A stretch of 18,599 nt of DNA. Source: TMED8 sp964468005 (GTDB taxonomy: Bacteria; Pseudomonadota; Alphaproteobacteria; Rhodospirillales; Casp-alpha2). Positions 1 to 8,090 of this stretch are shown here, in pieces (the first letter of the stretch is position 1; every line of letters starts with the position of its first letter). Where the stretch lies: the NCBI GenBank assembly GCA_964468005.1, contig CAYXUT010000043.1:1-18599 (forward strand). Reading direction: 5' to 3'. Below the pieces are notes generated by a model that was not told the origin of the DNA, ran no database searches, and worked only from the letters and a program-made list of their open reading frames with translations. The translations under genes and the position numbers were made by a program.

Positions 1-94
1 TGAAAAGTTGACGGATTGTAGCCGCATCCGAAACCAATTCCGTTACGCCGCCAGTATATTGTTGAAGGGTCCCCGGCAACACAACCCGCGCCAT
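1..94 (-). CDS. MoaD/ThiS-like sulfur-carrier protein, N-terminal part only
   Basis: Only the first 31 codons lie in the window; the gene runs off the left edge. On the minus strand an ATG at 94 opens MARVVLPGTLQQYTGG, followed by VTELVSDAATIRQLF. This looks like the first beta hairpin and helix of the ubiquitin-like MoaD/ThiS family, whose members often read 'P..LR..TGG..E..V.A.TV...'. MoaD proteins carry a C-terminal Gly-Gly thiocarboxylate that supplies sulfur for molybdopterin; that end is not visible here. A GGGAG-type ribosome site lies about 8 bases upstream. The start is only 4 bases beyond the stop of the molybdopterin-binding subunit, so it is probably the fourth gene of that operon, and a role in cofactor supply would fit. 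The call rests on a short stretch, so confidence is moderate. Confidence 0.6.
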   Translation of the reverse strand, partial: MARVVLPGTLQQYTGGVTELVSDAATIRQLF

Positions 95-98
95 GGTG

Positions 99-2390
99 TC
101 AGCTCCCGTTAGCCGCTTCTTCAAGTCCTTTCAAAACCTTAGGCGGAGACATAGGCAGCGATGTAAAGCGCACGCCCGTGGCATCTTCTATAGCTGAATT
201 AATCGCTGCCATGGGAGGAACTATGGGGGTTTCCCCGACACCTCTCACGCCATACGGATGGACCGGATTTGGAACTTCCACAATCACCGTATCGATCATC
301 GGTACATCCGAGGCAACAGGTATCCGGTAATCAAGAAAGCCAGGGTTTTGAAGACGCCCGTCATCGCCATAAACGTACTCTTCATTAAGCGCCCAGCCTA
401 TCCCCTGCACTGCTCCTCCCTGATACTGACCTTCGACATACGATGGATGTACAGCTTTACCCGCATCTTGAAGAACCGTATACCGGATCACTTCAACACG
501 ACCGGTTTCCTTATCTACCTCCACGTCAACTATATGGGTTCCAAGGCTTGGCCCAGCGCCTTGCACATTAAGCTCAGCGTGACCAGAGATAGGCCCTCCT
601 GTTTCGCCCGCCATCCTAGCTATATCTCCGATACTCATAGGATCGAAGTCACCAACGTTTGTACTAGCGGGACGGGCCTCGCCATTCTCCCAAACGACTT
701 CATCCGCAGAGACTTCCCAAATTTCGGCAACGCGTTCGCGCATTTTCGTTATTGCATCTTTAGCAGCATGGATAATAGCCGTGGTTCCGGCAAAGGTGGC
801 ACGACTACCGCCAGTAAGAAAGGTGTAGGGTAATGACGCGGTATCGGCCAACATCGGGCGCACCTTGTCAACATCGATGCCTAACTCTTCCGCTGCCATC
901 ATCGACAACGAGGCACGGGAACCGCCAATGTCAGGGGTTCCAGTTAAAAGGGCTACTGTCCCATCCTCATTGATATTCATAGTGATACAGGTCTGACCGC
1001 CTATGTTAAACCAGAACCCGCTGGCCACACCGCGCCCTTGGTTGGGCCCAAGTGGGGCGGAATAGTGCGGATGTGCCTTAGCTTGCTCAAGAGATTCGAC
1101 CATACCAATCGGACCAAATTTTGGCCCATAAGCCGCCTTCGTGCCTTCCTTTGCAGCATTTTTTAGCCGCATATCGATCGGATCTATATTTAATTTTTTA
1201 GCCAATTCATCTACTACACACTCGACGCCAAACTCCGAAATTGGAGCTCCTGGCGCACGATAGGCTGCAACCTTCGGTCGATTGGTAACAACGTCGTAAC
1301 CAACAGCTTTGACATTCTGCAAATCGTAAGGCGCAAAAGCACACATTGCGCCCGGCTGGACCGGGGAGCCTTGGAAAGCTCCCGCCTGATACTTGAGCTC
1401 GCACTCTGCCGCTGTAATGGTGCCATCCTTCTTCGCGCCCATCTTAACCCAAATATGCGCGCCCGAAGTCGGGCCCGATGCACGAAAAACTTCTTCCCGC
1501 GACATAACCATTTTCACAGGACTACCCGCCTTGTGGGATAGCGCAAGAGCTACCGGCTCAAGATAGACCACGGTTTTGCCGCCAAAGCCCCCACCAATTT
1601 CCGATGCCGTCACCTTTAACTTCGAAATGTCCATACCTAACATCCGAGCACAATGGCCTCGAACAACATAATGTCCTTGCGTTGTGCACCAGAGCTCCGC
1701 CAAACCATCGGCCGACACCGATGCCACGCAGGCATGTGGCTCTATGTATCCTTGATGCACAGGAGCGGTGTGGAAACTACGTTCAACTGTCACATCTGAT
1801 TCTGAAAAACCTTTTTCTAAGTCCCCTAGACTGAATTCTACACGCTTTGCTACGTTTGAGGGCTTCTCTGGAACTGGCTCGACACCAACGGTAAAGAGAT
1901 CGTCATGCAGCAAAGGAGCATCCGGCTTCATAGCTTCCTCTACGTCAATAACATGCGGCAAGATTTCGTATTTTACATCTATGAGCTTCAGGGCACGGCG
2001 AGCAATCGTGTTACTCGTCGCAGCAACGGCAGCCACCGCGTGCCCATCATAAAGGACCTTCTCGCGTGCCATAACATTACGCACAATATCCCTGTAGTTG
2101 ACTAACATCTCGCCAGCGGGAACGAATTCAGACGGCATATCATTGAAGTCATCACGGGTAACTATGGCCTTAACACCGGGTAATGCCGCAGCCTTTGAAA
2201 TATCAATAGACTTGAGAAGAGCATGTGGATGGGGACTCCGTAGAACCTTTCCATGCAGCATCCCCGGCAAACTGAAATCCGCACCGAATCGTGCTTTTCC
2301 TGTTACTTTATCGACCCCATCGGGTCGGATAGGGCGTGTACCAATCCAATTCAGGCTCTCAGCATTAATGATTTTTGCTTCATCTGGCAT
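99..2390 (-). CDS. Xanthine dehydrogenase-family molybdopterin-binding subunit (large subunit)
   Basis: This is the catalytic subunit of a molybdenum hydroxylase, which oxidises an aldehyde or hydroxylates a heterocycle with water as oxygen donor. At 763 residues it has the usual length for CoxL/CutL-type subunits. Visible signatures are GGGFGGK at about residues 266-272, the AYRAPG loop at about 376-381, and a C-terminal GVRGVGET with the expected catalytic Glu at about 720. The AYRAPG loop lacks the Cys-containing AYRCSFR loop of true carbon monoxide dehydrogenase, so I do not call it coxL. The start is placed at ATG 2390 because a perfect AGGAGG lies 8 bases upstream; an in-frame TTG at 2396 is too close to that site. 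The stop of the 2Fe-2S subunit is 2 bases before this ATG, so the two are tightly coupled. The substrate is unknown; a sugar-derived aldehyde is plausible from the neighbourhood. Confidence 0.93.
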   Translation of the reverse strand: MPDEAKIINAESLNWIGTRPIRPDGVDKVTGKARFGADFSLPGMLHGKVLRSPHPHALLKSIDISKAAALPGVKAIVTRDDFNDMPSEFVPAGEMLVNYRDIVRNVMAREKVLYDGHAVAAVAATSNTIARRALKLIDVKYEILPHVIDVEEAMKPDAPLLHDDLFTVGVEPVPEKPSNVAKRVEFSLGDLEKGFSESDVTVERSFHTAPVHQGYIEPHACVASVSADGLAELWCTTQGHYVVRGHCARMLGMDISKLKVTASEIGGGFGGKTVVYLEPVALALSHKAGSPVKMVMSREEVFRASGPTSGAHIWVKMGAKKDGTITAAECELKYQAGAFQGSPVQPGAMCAFAPYDLQNVKAVGYDVVTNRPKVAAYRAPGAPISEFGVECVVDELAKKLNIDPIDMRLKNAAKEGTKAAYGPKFGPIGMVESLEQAKAHPHYSAPLGPNQGRGVASGFWFNIGGQTCITMNINEDGTVALLTGTPDIGGSRASLSMMAAEELGIDVDKVRPMLADTASLPYTFLTGGSRATFAGTTAIIHAAKDAITKMRERVAEIWEVSADEVVWENGEARPASTNVGDFDPMSIGDIARMAGETGGPISGHAELNVQGAGPSLGTHIVDVEVDKETGRVEVIRYTVLQDAGKAVHPSYVEGQYQGGAVQGIGWALNEEYVYGDDGRLQNPGFLDYRIPVASDVPMIDTVIVEVPNPVHPYGVRGVGETPIVPPMAAINSAIEDATGVRFTSLPMSPPKVLKGLEEAANGS

Positions 2391-2392
2391 CG

Positions 2393-2869
2393 TCAACTCC
2401 TCCTCATCTCAGCCGCCGCATCCATAACGGCACGCACAATCTTATCATATCCAGTGCAACGACAGAGATTACCCGCTAGCCAATATCGAACTTCTGTCTC
2501 TGTTGGGTTATCAGTTCGGTCAAGAAGTGCTTTAGCTGCTACTAAGATCCCCGGTGTACAAATCCCACATTGTAGGGCCGCATGTTCAAGAAATTTTTGC
2601 TGTAAAGGGTGCAATTGTTCACCCACGGCCATCCCTTCAATTGTCGTCACCTCACGCCCTTCTGCCTCAGCTCCCAGGACTAAACAGGAACAAACTAATC
2701 GTCCATCTAGCATTACGCTACATGCTCCGCAGTCCCCTGATGAGCATCCTTCTTTGCTGCCAGTCATTGCTAGTTCATCTCTTAGAACATCGAGCAGAGT
2801 TTGCTCAGGTTCACAGAGAAATTCCGTTTCATCACCGTTAATGCTCGCGGTCACATGAATTTTTGGCAT
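2393..2869 (-). CDS. 2Fe-2S subunit of molybdenum hydroxylase
   Basis: This is the small electron-transfer subunit (158 residues, typical of the CoxS/CutS family). It carries two [2Fe-2S] clusters between the molybdenum site and the FAD subunit. The N-terminal plant-ferredoxin-type domain has Cys42, Cys47 and Cys50 in GCSSGDCGAC, with Cys62 as the likely fourth ligand. The C-terminal domain has Cys101 and Cys104 in CGICTPG and Cys136 and Cys138 in GNLCRCTGY. All eight cluster ligands are present, so the protein looks intact. An extra Cys at 60 beside Cys62 is unusual but harmless-looking. Its ATG lies 4 bases after the stop of the FAD subunit and its stop is 2 bases before the large-subunit ATG. 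Gene order FAD, 2Fe-2S, large matches coxM-coxS-coxL. Confidence 0.95.
   Translation of the reverse strand: MPKIHVTASINGDETEFLCEPEQTLLDVLRDELAMTGSKEGCSSGDCGACSVMLDGRLVCSCLVLGAEAEGREVTTIEGMAVGEQLHPLQQKFLEHAALQCGICTPGILVAAKALLDRTDNPTETEVRYWLAGNLCRCTGYDKIVRAVMDAAAEMRRS
2399..2404 (-). promoter_or_regulatory. Strong Shine-Dalgarno site that fixes the large-subunit start
   Basis: On the minus strand this reads AGGAGG, complementary to the 16S rRNA tail, with 8 bases to ATG 2390 and only 2 to TTG 2396. It lies inside the 3' end of the 2Fe-2S subunit gene and supports starting the large subunit at 2390. Confidence 0.7.
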
Positions 2870-2873
2870 TATG

Positions 2874-3743
2874 CTATACCTTACCTGCGCGTTTATGAGC
2901 TATTACAGCCGCACGGCGAGCTAGAACACCGGCCACTTTTGTGCGGTATTCTGCGGTCCCACGCTTATCGTCAATCGGTCGACACGCCGCACTTGCCGCC
3001 GTTGATAGTTTCTCAAGGTCTGACTTTCTCATCTTTGTCCCAATTAGCGTTGCAGCCGCCTCTTCAACCAACAGCACCCGCTCTGCTACAGCTCCCAAAG
3101 CGACACGCGCTGCAATGCATGTCCCGTCCTTATCCAAAGTAACATTGACCCCAGCTCCAACCACTGCAATATCCATTTCCGTTCGTGGAATAAAACGTAG
3201 GTAGGCATCTCCGGAATTCGGCATCCGTTCCGGAAGGTTAAACGATACAACTATCTCTCCTTGGGCAAGGGAAGTCTGACCAGGTCCCTGGCACAAATCC
3301 TCAACTGGCAATTCTTTTTCTTCATTAGGCCCGGCAATGGTTATAGTTGCCCTCGCCGCCGTTAACGCTGGTACGGTATCGGCCGCTGGTGATGCATTAC
3401 AGAGATTACCACCCAGACTTGCTCGGCCTTGAATTTGCGTCGATCCAATTAACTCCGATGCCTCCACGACCCCAGGCCAAGTTTCCTTGAGAAGCTTATG
3501 TTCATCGATTACCGCACAAGGTGTGGCTGCGCCAATTCGAAAAGCACCCCCTTCGTTAGCAATTGAATTTAATTCCGGTATGCGTTTTATGTCGACAACT
3601 AATTCCGGCTGAATCGTTTCGGCCCGTAACTGGACCAGCAAGTCAGTTCCCCCAGCCAAAACCCGAGCGTCGCCAGAAGCGCTAGAAAGCAACCCTATAG
3701 CGTCATGCAGGGTTTCTGGAGCTTGATAAATCATATTGGTCAT
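2874..3743 (-). CDS. FAD-binding subunit of molybdenum hydroxylase
   Basis: This is the medium, flavin-containing subunit (289 residues, normal for CoxM/CutM). It passes electrons from the iron-sulfur subunit to the external acceptor. FAD-contact motifs are clear: VLAGGTDLLVQL at about 28-39 and SLGGNLCNASPAAD at about 109-122. The CoxM-type C-terminal domain follows. The ATG at 3743 has an AAGG-type ribosome site upstream; a second ATG three codons later (3734) is a weaker alternative. It is the first gene of the minus-strand molybdenum hydroxylase operon, so the operon promoter should lie in the AT-rich gap 3744-4122. The operon faces away from the hydroxyacid dehydrogenase gene at 4123. 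Confidence 0.95.
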   Translation of the reverse strand: MTNMIYQAPETLHDAIGLLSSASGDARVLAGGTDLLVQLRAETIQPELVVDIKRIPELNSIANEGGAFRIGAATPCAVIDEHKLLKETWPGVVEASELIGSTQIQGRASLGGNLCNASPAADTVPALTAARATITIAGPNEEKELPVEDLCQGPGQTSLAQGEIVVSFNLPERMPNSGDAYLRFIPRTEMDIAVVGAGVNVTLDKDGTCIAARVALGAVAERVLLVEEAAATLIGTKMRKSDLEKLSTAASAACRPIDDKRGTAEYRTKVAGVLARRAAVIAHKRAGKV

Positions 3744-4122
3744 ACCGCCTTACCTTATGCCTTTTGTTTTAATACTGTTCGATGGGGGTTCTAATCTCCT
3801 GCCTTTAAAGCACATTATTTTTTTGCCGCTCGAATTTGCATAACATAAAAATTTATTCTCAACTTAGCAGGTCCGAAATCAAAAAGTGTTATCATGGATA
3901 ATTAAGCTATCAATTTTTACCCATACGATTAACCTCCATAAAATTAAATAACGCCACCGAGCCTTTAAGCGATAAATTCGAACAAGGGTAAAATAAGGAC
4001 CTGTTTTGTAAACGCCAATAACAATTTGTTTTCCATGCGCAGAAAACGACCACGAACTGCCACAAAAAATCGATTTCAGTTTTAAATTCAAAGGAACTGA
4101 AAAATGGAATGGGGGAAATAAC
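3744..4122. other. AT-rich divergent intergenic region, probable promoters for both sides
   Basis: These 379 bases separate the minus-strand molybdenum hydroxylase operon from the plus-strand dehydrogenase/amidohydrolase pair. They are clearly richer in A and T than the flanking genes. I find no credible coding sequence: the antisense reading frame that crosses it has low-complexity content and overlaps the real gene at 4123. An 11-base perfect palindrome, AACAATTTGTT, lies at 4020-4030 and could be an operator, though in AT-rich DNA it may be chance. No convincing -35/-10 pair or terminator hairpin was seen. Confidence 0.5.
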
Positions 4123-5013
4123 ATGCCTGCTAAAAAGGCACTTCTTGGTTTTATAGGGCTAGGGCTGATGGGCCAAGGCTTTACCAAATGCCTCGTTGAT
4201 AGCGGATATGAGGTAATTGGATACGACATAGAACTGGAAAAAATTAGGCAGGCGAACAGCCATGGTGTCGTGTCTGCCAAAAGCTGCCAAGAAGTAACAG
4301 AAGCGAGCGATATTATCATGGCGTGCGTAACTACAACCCAAGATCTTGAAGTCGCTGTATTTGGCCCAAATGGTATTTCTGCTGCTGCTTCGAGCAACAA
4401 AGTTCTGATAGATCATTCGACAACGGCTCTTAAGAATACAAAAGATATGGCCGTTCGATTGGGATCGGAAACGGGAATGGGGTGGGTTGATGCGCCAGTC
4501 TCTGGTGGCCCAGAAGGAGCAGAAGAAGGAACATTGGCGATAATGGCTGGCGGTTCAGAAGAGCATATTGCTAATATCCAATCGGTGATGCGCACTGTAT
4601 CAACCACATTTACCGTCTTTGGCCCAACCGGCTCCGGCCAAGTCGCAAAGATGGTCAATCAGATCCTAGTACTCAATAACTATGTCGTCCTTGCCGAGGC
4701 TCTCGCACTAGCTGAAGCAGGCGGTATCGATGCCACAAAAATTCCTGATGCCCTGAACGCCGGGCACGCTGGATCCAATCTGCTAAACAGAAATTTTCCG
4801 TTGATGATCGAAAGAAATTATTTACCACGCGGTTTTGCTCGCCAAATTTTAAAGGATTTAGATGCCTTGCACGATTTGGGGAAAGAATTGAAATCTCCAA
4901 CACCCATGTCCAGCCAAGCAGCTTCGCTCTACCGGATACTTGTTTCTAAGGGATATGGCGAATTGGATGGCACAGCAATCCTTAAGCTTTATGACCAGAA
5001 CGAAATGGTTTGA
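4123..5013 (+). CDS. NAD(P)-dependent beta-hydroxyacid dehydrogenase (GarR/3-hydroxyisobutyrate dehydrogenase family)
   Basis: This 296-residue protein fits the beta-hydroxyacid dehydrogenase family, which interconverts beta-hydroxyacids and semialdehydes; members include tartronate semialdehyde reductase (GarR/GlxR) and 3-hydroxyisobutyrate dehydrogenase. The Rossmann motif GFIGLGLMG is at about 9-17. The substrate-binding DAPVSGG is at 123-129, and the catalytic segment GQVAKMVNQ gives Lys176 and Asn179. A GGGGGA ribosome site precedes ATG 4123. The amidohydrolase gene starts 12 bases after its stop, so the two probably share a transcript. With an HpcH/HpaI aldolase and a talarate/galactarate dehydratase-like enzyme in the same window, reduction of tartronate semialdehyde is an attractive role. 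That is inference; residues alone do not separate GarR from its paralogues. Confidence 0.9.
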   Translation: MPAKKALLGFIGLGLMGQGFTKCLVDSGYEVIGYDIELEKIRQANSHGVVSAKSCQEVTEASDIIMACVTTTQDLEVAVFGPNGISAAASSNKVLIDHSTTALKNTKDMAVRLGSETGMGWVDAPVSGGPEGAEEGTLAIMAGGSEEHIANIQSVMRTVSTTFTVFGPTGSGQVAKMVNQILVLNNYVVLAEALALAEAGGIDATKIPDALNAGHAGSNLLNRNFPLMIERNYLPRGFARQILKDLDALHDLGKELKSPTPMSSQAASLYRILVSKGYGELDGTAILKLYDQNEMV

Positions 5014-5025
5014 CCTATAAAACAC

Positions 5026-5928
5026 ATGACAAATTTTCCAATCATTGATGCGCATCAGCATTTCTGGGATTTATCCATGAATAAACACCCGTGGCTCTGC
5101 GGCAAACATCTAATTCCATTTCGCTATGGCGATTACTCTTCAATCAAACGGACCTACCTACCAGAAGATTATCTCTCGGATTCCAAGGCCTTCAATATCG
5201 TAAAAACGGTACATATGGAGGCGGAATGGGATCCGGAGGATCCATTGGGCGAGACTGACTGGATCATGCGGCAACATGAGACAACCGGCTACCCCAATGC
5301 AATTATCGGCCAAGCTTGGTTCATGAAAGATAACATCGAGACCGTGCTGGCCGGCCATGCAACTTGCCCGCTAATGCGAAGCGTGCGCCAGAAACCTGCC
5401 GCCGCCGCATCACACGAAGAATTTCAGCCGGGCGCGCCGGGCTCCTTGGCAGACCCAGCGTTTCGGGCTGGCTATGCCAAAATGGGGGAATACGGGCTGC
5501 ACTATGATTTGCAGACGCCTTGGTGGCATCTGCCAGAAGCGGCAAACCTCGCTAAAGACTTTCCCGAAACGACGATTATCCTTAACCACACGGGCCTGCC
5601 ATCGGATCGTAGCGCGACAGGCATTGCGAGATGGAAGGCCGGCATGGAAATATTTGCCGCTCAACCAAATACGGCGGTAAAGATTTCCGGCATCTGCGTT
5701 CCCGGCGAAAAGTGGACTGCTGATCTCAATGGCGAGGTCGTGCTAGAGACCATTCGCATCTTTGGCGTCGAGCGCTGCATGTTCGCGTCAAACTTCCCAG
5801 TCGATGGAGTAGTTGCCAGCTACGACGATATCTTCAATGGATTCGCGGATAACGTCTCAGTGTTATCCGAGGCAGACCAACTCAAGCTTTTTCACGACAA
5901 TGCCATGAAGTACTACCGCCCGGTTTAG
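5026..5928 (+). CDS. COG3618 TIM-barrel amidohydrolase, probable sugar-acid lactonase (copy 1)
   Basis: A 300-residue predicted metal-dependent hydrolase of the amidohydrolase superfamily. COG3618 includes L-rhamnono-, L-fucono- and sulfomucono-lactonases that open sugar-acid lactones. The N-terminal IDAHQHFWDL carries the HxH metal motif (His10, His12). VHMEAE lies at 62-67, NHTGLP at 187-192 and FASNFPVD at 253-260. Better-known lactonases of this group usually read GSDWP at the last site, so Asp is replaced here by Asn. The gene follows the dehydrogenase by 12 bases, but no good ribosome site is visible before ATG 5026, so translation may be coupled. Its stop TAG overlaps the stop of the convergent SDR gene (shared TTAG). 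Substrate is unknown. Copy 2 of the family is at 11213. Confidence 0.88.
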   Translation: MTNFPIIDAHQHFWDLSMNKHPWLCGKHLIPFRYGDYSSIKRTYLPEDYLSDSKAFNIVKTVHMEAEWDPEDPLGETDWIMRQHETTGYPNAIIGQAWFMKDNIETVLAGHATCPLMRSVRQKPAAAASHEEFQPGAPGSLADPAFRAGYAKMGEYGLHYDLQTPWWHLPEAANLAKDFPETTIILNHTGLPSDRSATGIARWKAGMEIFAAQPNTAVKISGICVPGEKWTADLNGEVVLETIRIFGVERCMFASNFPVDGVVASYDDIFNGFADNVSVLSEADQLKLFHDNAMKYYRPV

Positions 5929-6827
5929 CTGGCATAACAGCCGCGCTCAATTTCCTCGATCAGCGACGGAGCAGATGGCGACCATCCCAGTTCTTCGCGC
6001 GCGCGCTTGCCCCGAACACGGCTATTAGAACCCATGGTATTTATTGCAGCCCCCTCCCCCCATTCTTCAGAAGCTTCTTCAATGGTCATCATTCCTGGGT
6101 CTTCTGCAACGGCCATCGTACGATTGATTGCTCCACAAACTTCGCGCATCGAATTTTCACCATTTTCTGCGAAATAGAATGAACCGGGAGGCGCCTTATC
6201 CATCGCCAGAAAGTAAAGATCAACCAAGTCATCAATATGAACGTTCGACCAGCGGTTTTCACCAGAACCAATATGCTTCGCCCCACCATATTTTCTTGCT
6301 ACGTTTATTAGCCAAGGCACCTGCATGCTGTCCAAGGAAACGCCGCGGCCTATGCCATAAATTAGGCTGGGGCAAAGGATCACGGTGTGAATATCCTTTT
6401 CCGTTGCCGCTAAAATATATTCATTTATACGCACTCTATCGACACGCCCAGGGGATGGGCTAAAGGACGTGTCTTCATCAAACACATTTTCAACAGGTTC
6501 TCCACCCGCTTGGGTGCCAACAATGCTTGAGCCGCTGGTATGAATGAACAGCTTATTTGAGCCCTCTATTGCCGCTAGCATAGCAAGCGCGGATTCGCGA
6601 TGATCCGAATTTGCCGCGTTGATCACGACGTCGGCTTTGCGCGCCGCCTGCCCCAAGATGTCTGCATCGTCGAGCATGCCCATCAATGGAATAATCCCTT
6701 TCGCCTCGGCCTCCTTGGCACGGGCTTCAGAACGAACCAAACCCAGAACCTCGTGCCCCGCCGAGATCAGACCGGCAGCAACGGAACCGCCAATGTATCC
6801 GGTCGCACCTGTAATAAATATCTTCAT
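5925..6827 (-). CDS. NAD(P)-binding extended-type SDR (NAD-dependent epimerase/dehydratase family), atypical active site
   Basis: A 300-residue Rossmann protein beginning MKIFITGATGYIGG, with the extended-SDR nucleotide motif GATGYIG at 7-13. HTSGSS at 96-101 supplies the usual Ser/Thr region, and CPSLIYGIG at about 152-160 is a typical post-active-site strand. The canonical YxxxK is not found where expected: the aligned segment reads RVRINEYILAATEK (131-144). It may therefore be an atypical SDR, perhaps an NAD-binding epimerase-like protein with altered chemistry. The gene sits 30 bases downstream of the Ldh-family gene on the same strand, with AGGAAGG just before ATG 6827, so the two likely form an operon. 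Its stop overlaps the amidohydrolase stop at 5925-5928. A uronate or sugar dehydrogenase role is possible but not shown. Confidence 0.85.
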   Translation of the reverse strand: MKIFITGATGYIGGSVAAGLISAGHEVLGLVRSEARAKEAEAKGIIPLMGMLDDADILGQAARKADVVINAANSDHRESALAMLAAIEGSNKLFIHTSGSSIVGTQAGGEPVENVFDEDTSFSPSPGRVDRVRINEYILAATEKDIHTVILCPSLIYGIGRGVSLDSMQVPWLINVARKYGGAKHIGSGENRWSNVHIDDLVDLYFLAMDKAPPGSFYFAENGENSMREVCGAINRTMAVAEDPGMMTIEEASEEWGEGAAINTMGSNSRVRGKRAREELGWSPSAPSLIEEIERGCYAS

Positions 6828-6857
6828 GAGCCTTCCTACCTTTACCGCACCAGCTAA

Positions 6858-7928
6858 TCAGCCGACGGCGCCAACAAACGGCACCCGGAGTTTCTCGGAC
6901 CACTTTTGCAATCCCTCAATAATTCCGTCTGACAAGGGCACGCCGTCTTGCAGGTTTTTCTGTTTGCGCCCCAAGCCACTCTGCCCCGGCAACCGAACCG
7001 GACGTTCAGGATCGCGCGGTTTCGAGGCCCTGCAAATGTCGCCAATCCATTGCGATTGACGGCGGAATTCATCCTTGCCACAAAAGAAGCTTGGGTCAGT
7101 GACGCGCACCTGTGTCGCCGCGCCCCAGTTGGATGGCGCATCGGCACGGCCGAGCCCTGACAGTCCCTGGGTAAAGGTCTCGAGGATCAGCGCCAGTGAA
7201 AATCCTTTGTGTCCGTGGTCGATTCCGCCCGTCGGCAGTATGGTACCCGGATTGTCGCCGACCAGGACGTTTGGATCGTCCGTGACATTCCCAACCTGGT
7301 CCTGAAGCCAGGGCCCTGGAAGAATGTCACCACGCCCGCGATAAAGCGCTGCCGTCCCCATGGCCGTCGTCGAAGCGCTGAGATCGATCATGATCGGGTC
7401 GCCCTCCGTTGGGATGCCGACGGCGATGGGATCTGGAGTAAAAACAGGGTTGAGCCCGCCGTAGGCCGGTACCGCGGCCATGGAGGGATCCACACAACTT
7501 ATCTCTACGATGTAGCCGTCGCGGGCCGGCGCTTCGAGATAAGAGGCCAAGCAACCAATATGGTGAGAACGTCGGGTAACCACGGTTCCCATCCCGTAGG
7601 TCTTGGCCTTTTCAAGTGCAGTCTCCAAGGCTTTCTGTGTCAACCAACATCCGGGAAGATAACGACCATCCCAGACCGCTACCGCGGCTTTGTCGGCAAC
7701 AACCTCGTGCTCGCCATTCGCTTCCATTTTGCCAGTATCAAGCTCTCCCAAATAGGATGGGCAGAGTTGCAGACCATGGGTCACGTGGCCAAGCAGATCG
7801 CCTTCAACAAGAATGCTGGCCACCACGTCTGCTTTCTGCACAGGTAAATTACAGGCCTGAAAGAGCTGGCTTACAAAGTCAGTTAGTTTCTCATTTGGGA
7901 ACCGAGTATCCGTTGTTGTGCTGTTCAC
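6858..7928 (-). CDS. Ldh-family (malate/L-lactate/sulfolactate-type) NAD(P)-dependent oxidoreductase, copy 1, full length
   Basis: Member of the LDH2/YlbC/ComC family, which oxidises 2-hydroxyacids with NAD(P) in the cytoplasm (COG2055). Family landmarks are the early HxxHG-like segment GHVTHG (about 48-53), SHHIG at about 121-125 around the catalytic His, and a complete GHKGFSLAL block at about 239-247. I place the start at GTG 7928 (356 residues, a normal family length) because homologues begin close to the helix PNEKLTDFV. An upstream TTG at 7994 would add 22 residues of unlikely sequence. The ribosome site before GTG (AAGG, about 10 bases away) is weak, so the start is uncertain. It is the first gene of a minus-strand pair with the SDR at 5925. 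Possible substrates include lactate, malate, sulfolactate and sugar-derived 2-hydroxyacids. Confidence 0.88.
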   Translation of the reverse strand: MNSTTTDTRFPNEKLTDFVSQLFQACNLPVQKADVVASILVEGDLLGHVTHGLQLCPSYLGELDTGKMEANGEHEVVADKAAVAVWDGRYLPGCWLTQKALETALEKAKTYGMGTVVTRRSHHIGCLASYLEAPARDGYIVEISCVDPSMAAVPAYGGLNPVFTPDPIAVGIPTEGDPIMIDLSASTTAMGTAALYRGRGDILPGPWLQDQVGNVTDDPNVLVGDNPGTILPTGGIDHGHKGFSLALILETFTQGLSGLGRADAPSNWGAATQVRVTDPSFFCGKDEFRRQSQWIGDICRASKPRDPERPVRLPGQSGLGRKQKNLQDGVPLSDGIIEGLQKWSEKLRVPFVGAVG

Positions 7929-8026
7929 GATTGTTGAGCCTTTGTCTTGTGTCAGGGAGCCGGGAATATGCCCGCCTGTTGAAAATCGAGTCAACGCCGG
8001 ATAGCATGGACGAGGCTAGAATACGC

Positions 8027-8053
8027 TTCACATTATGGCACCATCATTATACT
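8027..8053 (+). promoter_or_regulatory. Weak candidate promoter for the PhyH gene
   Basis: In the 162-base divergent gap between the Ldh-family and PhyH genes, TTCACA (8027-8032) and TATACT (8048-8053) resemble sigma-70 boxes, but the 15-base spacer is shorter than optimal. A good AAGGAG ribosome site follows at 8079-8084. Confidence 0.25.
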
Positions 8054-8090
8054 GCGCCGTCATCGCGACAAGAAAATCAAGGAGTAGGAC

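Noticed and set aside
258..833. Plus-strand open frame of 191 codons
   Set aside because: It lies wholly inside the molybdopterin subunit gene on the opposite strand, with no recognisable domain.
99..2390. Carbon monoxide dehydrogenase large subunit (coxL)
   Set aside because: The active-site loop reads AYRAPG rather than the Cys-containing loop of form I CO dehydrogenase.
3879..4400. Minus-strand open frame of 173 codons across the intergenic gap and into the dehydrogenase gene
   Set aside because: It overlaps a clearly real gene on the other strand, has no family motif and no ribosome site; its first part is simply AT-rich intergenic DNA.
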